From Deltaproteobacteria bacterium (GTDB lineage: Bacteria > Myxococcota_A > UBA796 > CAJQPC01), in assembly GCA_016717595.1 (NCBI GenBank), contig JADKFE010000030.1:1-64000 (forward strand): a stretch of 64,000 nucleotides of DNA. The letters run 5' to 3'. Made by a program: the position numbers and the translations under genes. This document shows positions 58,467 through 64,000 of the stretch, piece after piece. The notes below the pieces were generated by a model. That model did not search any database. It had not been told where the DNA came from and saw only the letters and a list, made by a program, of their open reading frames with translations. Within the stretch, counting starts at the first letter, position 1. The number at the start of each line of letters is the position of its first letter.

Positions 58467-60839
58467 ATGGCCCGCCCTAAGCTCCGCTGGTTCGTCCTCG
58501 GGACGCTCCTCGCGCTCCTCCTGCCCGTCCTCGTCATCACGGCGAGCGCTTGGACGGACGCCCGCGCCCAGGCCAAACAGCTCGCTGAGGACCACCGCGG
58601 GCACAAGGTCGCCCACGCCGGATGGAGCTTCCCCGCCCGGGTTTGGTCCGACGCCGCGCCGCTGGATCTCCCCAAGGATCGCCTCGTCAACCACGCCAAG
58701 GAGCGCGGCTACGCCGAGTCCTGCCCGCCCAAAGCCCCGGGGGAGGTCTGCCCCAAGACCGGCGAGGTCATCCCCCGCGGCGGGCGTTTCCCTGAAGGCG
58801 TGATGCCCCCGGGCAAAGACGGCTGGACCCGCCCCGTGGCCTTGGAGCCCGTGCTTCTGGGCTGGCTCGTGGGCCCCGAGGGGGAGGTCCGCGAGCACCT
58901 GCCCTTGGACGAGGCCCCCAAGCACCTCATCGACGCCCTGCTCATCAGCGAAGACGAGGAGTTCTACGAGCACAGCGGCGTGAACGTGCGCAGCGTCGCC
59001 CGAGCGGTGATCGCGAACCTCAAGGGCGGCGGCTACCAGCAGGGCGCCTCGACGCTCACGATGCAGCTCACCAAGAACCTCACCCAGCAGCGCGAGAAGA
59101 CCTTCGACCGCAAGGCCCGCGAGGCGCTCCTCGCCGTGGCTTTGGAGCAGGAGCTCGGCAAAGAGGGCGTCTTGGAGATGTACCTCGACGTGCCGTACCT
59201 GGGGCAGAGCGGCTCGTACTCGATCTGCGGGTTCCAGGCCGCGTCTCGGCACTTCTTCGGCGTGGACGCGAAGGACCTCTCCTTGGCCCAGGCGGCCACC
59301 TTGGTCTCGGTCTTGCCCGCCCCGGGCCGCTACGCCCCCGACCGCTTCCCCGAAGTGGTGAAGGCCCGCCGCGACCGCCTGCTCACCCGCATGGGCGAGG
59401 CCGGCTATGACGTGGCCGACGCGCTCAACGAGCCCATCGGCGCCGTCCCCCACCCGCTCCCCGAGCCCCGCTGGCCGGCGTACATGCAGGCCAGCCGCAC
59501 CCGTTTGGTAGAGGCCCTGGGCCAAGACGTGGTCTATGGCGCGGGCTTGGAGGTGTTCACCGCCCTGGATCTTGTGGCCCAGGCCGCCACAGACAAGCTC
59601 GTCCCCGAGCGCACGGCGTACTTCCAGCGGGTCTTGGGCAAACGTGGCGAGGGCGATCTCCAGTCCGTCGCGGTCTTGATGAAGCCCCAGACGGGCAACA
59701 TCGTGGCCTTGTGGGGCGGCGATCAGACCACCCACACCGACTTCAACCGGGCCACCCAGGCCAAACGCCAGTCGGGCTCCTCGTTTAAGCCCCTGGTGTA
59801 CGCCCTCGGGGTGCAGCTCCCCGGGGTGACGGCGGCCACCACGGTGTCCAACGCGCCGCACAAGTTTGAGCACGCGCCCACCTGGACCCCCCGCAACGTC
59901 GGCGGCGAGTACAGCCCCAGCGTGTGTTTGGCCTATGGCCTCTCCTGGTCCCAGAACATCGCCACGGCGTCTCTGCTGGACATGGCCGGGGGCCCCGAGC
60001 CGCTCATTCAGCTCGCCACACGCCTGGGCTTTGACACGAGCAAGTTCCCCAAAGAGATGGGCCTCGCCTTGGGCCAGGCCGAGGTCACGCCTCTGGAGAT
60101 GGGCAAGGCCATCAGCGCCATCGTGAACGGGGGCTTCGCCGTGGTCGGCAGCCCGATCCTCGTGGCCATCGACGCCTCGGGCGCGACGCGCCTAGACGAC
60201 CGGGCGCCTCTGGAGCGTGTGTTCACTGAAGACGTCGCCGCGGTGACCCGCGACCTCATGCGCCTGGTGATCGAGTTCGGCACCGGCGGGGCGAGCCGGG
60301 GCACGGGCGGCATCGCCGGGTACGCCGGGCCCGCCGTGGGCAAGACCGGCACCACGGACGATGAGAAGGACCTGTGGTTTGTCGGCGGCACGCCGGACTA
60401 CGTCGGCGTGGTGTGGCTGGGCTACGACACGCCCGTGCGCATCGGCGCCTCGGCCAGCGACCTCGCCTCGCCCCTGTGGGGCTGGTGGATGAACGCGGCG
60501 ACGAAGGGCCTGCCCCAGCGCGAGTTTGAGGGCGAGAAGCTCGATCGCCGCTGGATCTGCACCCAGACCGGCCTGCTCTCCAACGGCACCTGCCGGGGCA
60601 TCAGCGCGCCGTTTCTGCCGGGCACCGCGCCCAAAGGTGGCTGCCCGCACCAGCACCCGCCGCCGCCGCCCGAGGTGGAGTGCCCCGAGGGCGAGGTGTG
60701 TGAGGGCGATCAGCCGCACAAGCGGGAGAGCCTGTGGAAACGGATGGCCCGGGAGAAGGCCGAGGCAGAAGCCGCCGCCCTGGGCCTGCCCGTAGAGGGC
60801 GCGGAGCCCCCGCCGAGCCCGGCGCCCCCCGCGCCTTGA
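58467..60839 (+). CDS. class A penicillin-binding protein (PBP1-type)
   Basis: 790 residues. Cytoplasmic start, one membrane span (FVLGTLLALLLPVLVITASA), then a glycosyltransferase family 51 domain with the catalytic Glu E162 (SEDEEFYEHSGVN) and QGASTLTMQLTKNL. The transpeptidase domain has all three motifs: S438-S-F-K441, S495-Q-N, and K626-T-G. It polymerises lipid II and crosslinks peptides. Unusual features: an insertion of about 80 residues before the GT51 core with CPPKAPGEVCPKTGEVIP, and a C-terminal tail with a Cys/Pro cluster (CPHQHPPPPPEVECPEGEVC) and a basic-acidic end. Confidence 0.9.
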   Translation: MARPKLRWFVLGTLLALLLPVLVITASAWTDARAQAKQLAEDHRGHKVAHAGWSFPARVWSDAAPLDLPKDRLVNHAKERGYAESCPPKAPGEVCPKTGEVIPRGGRFPEGVMPPGKDGWTRPVALEPVLLGWLVGPEGEVREHLPLDEAPKHLIDALLISEDEEFYEHSGVNVRSVARAVIANLKGGGYQQGASTLTMQLTKNLTQQREKTFDRKAREALLAVALEQELGKEGVLEMYLDVPYLGQSGSYSICGFQAASRHFFGVDAKDLSLAQAATLVSVLPAPGRYAPDRFPEVVKARRDRLLTRMGEAGYDVADALNEPIGAVPHPLPEPRWPAYMQASRTRLVEALGQDVVYGAGLEVFTALDLVAQAATDKLVPERTAYFQRVLGKRGEGDLQSVAVLMKPQTGNIVALWGGDQTTHTDFNRATQAKRQSGSSFKPLVYALGVQLPGVTAATTVSNAPHKFEHAPTWTPRNVGGEYSPSVCLAYGLSWSQNIATASLLDMAGGPEPLIQLATRLGFDTSKFPKEMGLALGQAEVTPLEMGKAISAIVNGGFAVVGSPILVAIDASGATRLDDRAPLERVFTEDVAAVTRDLMRLVIEFGTGGASRGTGGIAGYAGPAVGKTGTTDDEKDLWFVGGTPDYVGVVWLGYDTPVRIGASASDLASPLWGWWMNAATKGLPQREFEGEKLDRRWICTQTGLLSNGTCRGISAPFLPGTAPKGGCPHQHPPPPPEVECPEGEVCEGDQPHKRESLWKRMAREKAEAEAAALGLPVEGAEPPPSPAPPAP

Positions 60840-60870
60840 TCTCCGGCGCGGGCTGTGCTCCGATGCGCCT

Positions 60871-61668
60871 ATGCCAAGCACCCTCACGATCATCGGCTTA
60901 GGCCCCGCGCGCCGTGAGCACGTCACCTTAGAGGCCATGGAGCACCTGGAGGCCGCCTTGGAGCGCGGCGCCAGGGTGTATGGCCTCGCGCACGCCCGCG
61001 AGGCCGCCGAGCGCCTGGTGCCGGGGCTGCCCATCCGCTCCTTGGACTACCTCTACGGCATGCCGGGGGTAGATCGCCCAAAGGCCTATGAGGACCTGGC
61101 GAAGATGTTGGTGCGCCGGGCCTTTGAGGACGGCCTCGACGTGGTCTACCTCGTCGCCGGGAGCCCGCTGTATGTGAACGACGCGGTGCTGCTCATCCGG
61201 CGCCTGTGCGCCACCCGGGGCCACCCCCTGCGCCTCGTCCACGGCGTCTCGTTCGTGGATCTGGTGCTCGACCGCGTGTACTGGACGGGGCACCGCGGCC
61301 TGCAGCTCTACTCGGCGTGGAACGTCGCCCGAGACGGCGTGGCGCTGGACGCCGAGACCCCGGCGCTGTTGTTCCAGCTCGGCGAGTTCACCGCCGGGGG
61401 CGACGCCTTGGACGACCGCCACAGCACGGAGATGTTGGTGGAGCTGCGCGACGTGCTGCTGCGCCGTTACCCGCCGGAGCACCCCGTGATCATCCTCTAC
61501 TCCTCCGGGCGGCCTGATTACCGATCCTTGGGCCGACGCCTGCCCTTGGCCGAGCTCGCGGAGGGCACCGTGCCGGTGTACTCGAACCTCTGGGTGCCCG
61601 CCGTGGGCGGCCCCGCCGTCGAGGCGGAGCTCGCGCCGCCGAGCGACGGCCTGGAGGACCGCCCATGA
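60871..61668 (+). CDS. tetrapyrrole-methylase-fold (SAM-dependent) enzyme
   Basis: 265 residues, 31 bp after the penicillin-binding protein stop. The N-terminal motif TIIGLGPARREHVTLEAME and YLVAGSPLYVNDAVLLIRRL mark the SAM-binding tetrapyrrole-methylase fold; VHGVSFVDLVLDRV is the usual third motif. The C-terminal part (YPPEHPVIILYSSGRPDYRS) resembles the N-terminal domain of YabN and also borosin-type peptide N-methyltransferases. No cobalamin or haem genes are nearby. Stop overlaps the next start (ATGA), so the partner protein is the best clue to the substrate. Confidence 0.75.
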   Translation: MPSTLTIIGLGPARREHVTLEAMEHLEAALERGARVYGLAHAREAAERLVPGLPIRSLDYLYGMPGVDRPKAYEDLAKMLVRRAFEDGLDVVYLVAGSPLYVNDAVLLIRRLCATRGHPLRLVHGVSFVDLVLDRVYWTGHRGLQLYSAWNVARDGVALDAETPALLFQLGEFTAGGDALDDRHSTEMLVELRDVLLRRYPPEHPVIILYSSGRPDYRSLGRRLPLAELAEGTVPVYSNLWVPAVGGPAVEAELAPPSDGLEDRP

Positions 61669-62693
61669 GCCTCGTCCTTCGCCCCGTGGGGCCCTTCTTG
61701 ACCGGCGCCGCCGAGGCCCCGGGGGAGCTCAACCTCAGCGTGCGCCTGCGGGAGCGGCTGTTCACCGCCGCGGCCATGAGCGGCGAGCATCGCGCGGCCC
61801 TGGGAGATCAGCTCCGGGCGGCCTTCGCTGAAGGAGACGGCGAGGCCGCCGCGTCGTTGTTGGTGGCCTGGGTGCAGACCTGGGCCCTGGCGTCGATGGT
61901 GGACGAGGCCCGCCAACGCTGGACCCAGCGGCCCGACGGCGCCGCCTTGGCCGTGCTGGTCGCCGCCGCGGAGATCGTCGCCCAGGCGAAGGGCTGGCCC
62001 ATGGGCGCCGATGGCCGCTGGCCCGAGCCCGATGTGCACTGGGTGATGAGCGCCCTTGACGGCGCCCGCCCCGACGCCGTGGCCCAGCACCACCCCGAGG
62101 ACGGCGCCGAGGCCCTCGCCGCGCTCCTCAACCTGCCCGTGATTCAGGGCGCGCCCCTGCCCTTGCCGCCCGTGGTGTCCATCCCCGGCGAGGCCCTCGC
62201 GCCGCGCCGGGCGGAGCTCTGCGGCGCCGTCGCCCGGGGAGAGCTGGCCGCCGTGCGCCTCACCTCCCCGCCGCCTGAGGACCTGCCCACCCGCCTCGCC
62301 TGGGGTGAGCTTCACTTAGAGAGCGACCTCCAGGCCCAGCTCGACCGGTTTGGCCTCGCGGGGCTCACGGTGAACGAGGCGCCGAGCCTCGCCGAGCTGC
62401 TCTCCCCGGCGCCGCCTGGGGCCCCGGGTGAGCCGATGCGCCGCCTGTGTGACGTGGCGATCTTGCCCGGGCCGCCGTCCGCCCTGCGCGCCGGGCGCCC
62501 GAGGCCCACGGCCTGGCTCCTGTTCCGCGGGCCCCATCCGCCGATCCCCACGATCGTCGAGGCCGGTCGGCTGCTCCAGGCCCTCGACGGCCAGCGCAGC
62601 GTCGCGCAAGCCGCCCAGGCGGCGGGGCTGCCGGTTCAACAAGCCGAAGAGCTCGCCGAGGCCCTGCGGGGTCTGGGCGCGCTGACCGCCTGA
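61665..62693 (+). CDS. protein of unknown function, partner of the methylase
   Basis: 342 residues, coupled to the methylase (ATGA). The N-terminal half is helical (LSVRLRERLFTAAAMSGEHR, LLVAWVQTWALASMVDEARQ). The C-terminal 50 residues (TIVEAGRLLQALDGQRSVAQ, then AAQAAGLPVQQAEELAEALR) look like a winged helix of PqqD/recognition-element type. If so it could bind a peptide. No family can be named. Few Cys, no membrane spans, no signal peptide. Confidence 0.6.
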   Translation: MSLVLRPVGPFLTGAAEAPGELNLSVRLRERLFTAAAMSGEHRAALGDQLRAAFAEGDGEAAASLLVAWVQTWALASMVDEARQRWTQRPDGAALAVLVAAAEIVAQAKGWPMGADGRWPEPDVHWVMSALDGARPDAVAQHHPEDGAEALAALLNLPVIQGAPLPLPPVVSIPGEALAPRRAELCGAVARGELAAVRLTSPPPEDLPTRLAWGELHLESDLQAQLDRFGLAGLTVNEAPSLAELLSPAPPGAPGEPMRRLCDVAILPGPPSALRAGRPRPTAWLLFRGPHPPIPTIVEAGRLLQALDGQRSVAQAAQAAGLPVQQAEELAEALRGLGALTA

Positions 62694-62764
62694 TCCTCCC
62701 AATTGAGGGGATCTTCGGATAGCTATGGGGGTGCCCACGCCTTCAGTGTGGGCTCCTACGAGCC
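62692..62764 (+). promoter_or_regulatory. leader with hairpins before the coiled-coil membrane protein gene
   Basis: An imperfect palindrome (GATCCTCCC to GAGGGGATC, 62692-62713) overlaps the stop of the upstream gene and may end its transcript. Then a hairpin GCCCACGC / GTGTGGGC (62733-62753) and a second GGCTC / GAGCC (62751-62764) share three bases and exclude each other. The second ends just before the ribosome site GGAG (62765-62768). Confidence 0.35.
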
Positions 62765-62776
62765 GGAGTGGGCAAG

Positions 62777-63493
62777 ATGCGCGCCTTTGTGATCGCCGCG
62801 TTCACGTTTGTGGTGGGGATGGTGCTCGGCGGCGTGAAGCCTCGGGCTGAGGTCGCGGAGCTGCGAGAGCAGATCGAGGAGCTAGAGGACAACGAGTGCG
62901 GGCCGGGCATCCGCAGCGAGCTCGCCCAGCTCCTCGCCGCTGGGGCGGGTCGCCGGGCGCCGACGCCCCCTGAAGATCCCGCGCTCAAGTACGGCGACCC
63001 TGAAGAGATCGCCGCCAAGAACCCGGAGATCGCTGAGGCCGTCGCTGAAGGCGAGGCCGCCCAAGAGGAGGTCGGCGCCGAGATGACCGAGGCCGCGAAG
63101 AAGGTGGCCGCCGACACCGAGGGGCTGTCCGCCGCGCGCACCGCGCTGGAGCTCCGCCGCGCCCAGGCCCGGCAGGCCCTCGTCGAGGGCGCGGAGCCCA
63201 GCGAGGCGCAGCTCGCGAACATCGACGCCGCCGTAGAGACGATGAACGCCTCGCTCTCCGTGCTCGCCGATGAGCTCGTCGCCACCTTAGAGTCCGGCGA
63301 GGAGCCCAGCCGCCGCGACGCCATGGCCTTCGCCGCCGACGCCTTGGACACCCTGATCAACGCTGAAGACCAGATCTACGACGCGCTCACCCCCGAGCAG
63401 CGTGAGGCCGTCGAGGAGGGCGCCATCGACCCCTTCTCCTACGTCGATCCCGCGCTCGTCGACAAGCTCGGGGCGCTGGGCGGCCAGCCGTGA
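62777..63493 (+). CDS. membrane-anchored coiled-coil protein
   Basis: 238 residues from ATG 62777 (GGAG 8 nt upstream). An N-terminal membrane span (FVIAAFTFVVGMVLGGV) is followed by a short coiled coil (VAELREQIEELEDNECGPG) and a helical, Glu/Ala-rich periplasmic region. No enzymatic motif. Its stop overlaps the GTG of the permease gene (GTGA), so it probably is an accessory part of the ABC-2-type complex. Confidence 0.7.
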   Translation: MRAFVIAAFTFVVGMVLGGVKPRAEVAELREQIEELEDNECGPGIRSELAQLLAAGAGRRAPTPPEDPALKYGDPEEIAAKNPEIAEAVAEGEAAQEEVGAEMTEAAKKVAADTEGLSAARTALELRRAQARQALVEGAEPSEAQLANIDAAVETMNASLSVLADELVATLESGEEPSRRDAMAFAADALDTLINAEDQIYDALTPEQREAVEEGAIDPFSYVDPALVDKLGALGGQP

Positions 63494-64000
63494 CCGGCCC
63501 CGTCCGCGACTCGTTGATCATCGCCCGGTACATGCTCGCCCGGGCCCTGCGCACCCGCAGCGCGCTCCTGCTCGTGGCGCTGTTTGGCCTCGTCGCCTCG
63601 GGCAGCGCCTATGGCTTCACCCGCATCCTGCTCGTCTTAGAGAACCAGGTCGCCCGGGTGCTCCGTGTGCCCCAGACCGAGACGCCGGGCGCGCTCATGG
63701 ACGCCGTAAAGACCGACGTCGACTTCTTGGACATGATGCGGGCGATGGTCGGCGGCGATGAGGCCCTCTTGCAGTGGGCCCTGGAGCTGCCGCTGCTCAC
63801 GGTCACGCACTTCTGGACGGGCCTGGGCACCCTGCCGTTTATCGCCGCGGCCGCTGGGGCCGAGGCCGTCTCCAGCGACATTCACGACCGCTCGATCCGC
63901 TTTGAGCTGGTGCGCGCGGGGCGCCTGGAGATCGTCGCCGGGCGCTTTCTGGGCTTGTCCCTCTTGCTCGGCGTGGCGGTGTTCGGCTCTACCTTGGGGG
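63490..64000 (+). CDS. ABC-2-type permease, partial
   Basis: The frame starts with GTG 63490 and is open to the right edge (about 170 residues seen). A first span (ALLLVALFGLVASGSAYGF), a loop (QTETPGALMDAVKTDVDFLD) and then FIAAAAGAEAVSSDIHDRSI followed by a span (FLGLSLLLGVAVFGSTLG). The motif AxAAGAE..S.DIHDRSIRF is the classic ABC-2 permease signature (the cytoplasmic loop that meets the ATPase). ATPase and substrate lie outside the window. Confidence 0.75.
   Translation, partial: MTGPVRDSLIIARYMLARALRTRSALLLVALFGLVASGSAYGFTRILLVLENQVARVLRVPQTETPGALMDAVKTDVDFLDMMRAMVGGDEALLQWALELPLLTVTHFWTGLGTLPFIAAAAGAEAVSSDIHDRSIRFELVRAGRLEIVAGRFLGLSLLLGVAVFGSTLG

Noticed and set aside
58353..59873. 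500-codon upstream extension of the large TPR protein
   Set aside because: It is exactly antisense to the penicillin-binding protein, which has all catalytic motifs. The TPR protein has a good ATG at 58352.
60871..62693. A complete borosin gene cluster
   Set aside because: No short precursor with a leader-core layout was found next to the methylase; the downstream gene is 342 residues and not precursor-like.
62714..62776. tRNA-like hairpins in the leader of the coiled-coil gene
   Set aside because: No acceptor stem, T-loop sequence or CCA-like end; only two simple overlapping hairpins.

Overview
The window reads as chromosomal DNA of a GC-rich, Gram-negative bacterium with many lipoproteins. 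The gene families fit Myxococcota or a related former deltaproteobacterial lineage: a DUF1552 protein paired with a DUF1592/DUF1588-type protein, Hanks-type kinases, hybrid histidine kinases, FecR, vWA and Cys-rich lipoproteins, and CxPSR sulfatases. Genes are tightly packed, and neighbours are very often joined by 4-nt ATGA or GTGA stop/start overlaps. I used these overlaps to choose many starts. I saw no tRNA, rRNA, CRISPR array, insertion sequence or phage genes.

Layout. 0-6.5 kb: a cell-surface cluster with two GT-C-like membrane proteins, three SGNH/GDSL hydrolases and a 45-residue membrane protein, read divergently from about 3.5 kb. 6.6-10 kb: a lipoprotein divergent from a TrmB-like regulator, with a perfect palindrome between them; the regulator is coupled to a Ser/Thr kinase whose PEGA-like tail lies in another frame. 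10-13.2 kb: an operon of an acyl-CoA-dehydrogenase-like protein (frameshifted), a PhnD-like binding protein without a signal peptide, and a TusA-like/di-iron ferritin-like fusion. 13.4-17.2 kb: a RecB-type nuclease fused to an XPD-type Fe-S helicase, coupled to a patatin-like protein. 17.3-24.3 kb: a UreH/NicO-type transporter, a sulfatase, a decayed duplicated stretch, and the DUF1552/DUF1592 pair, the latter ending in a CBM2-like domain and twice frameshifted.

24.3-37.6 kb is a co-directional run of nine genes: a receiver-histidine kinase hybrid, a membrane sensor kinase with a degenerate ATP-binding domain, FecR, a likely outer-membrane barrel protein, a giant Ig-repeat lipoprotein, a soluble histidine kinase, two TPR proteins and a membrane protein with two RanBP2-type zinc fingers. 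It looks like one surface-to-cytoplasm signalling unit and is my best candidate for an undescribed system.

37.7-53 kb holds housekeeping genes (an Rmd-like reductase, manC, trmL, grpE, ffh, dut, pnp, rpsO, truB, rbfA) mixed with lipoproteins. The rbfA-truB-rpsO-pnp-dut order is conserved in bacteria, and hairpins flank rpsO and pnp. 53-64 kb: a DedA/VTT-type membrane protein, a HEAT-like/glycine-rich protein, a large TPR protein, a class A penicillin-binding protein, a stand-alone tetrapyrrole-methylase-fold enzyme coupled to an unknown protein, and the start of an ABC-2-type permease operon.

At least four loci carry single-base frame breaks without other clear decay. Uncorrected indels in the assembly are the simplest explanation, and functional claims for those genes depend on it.
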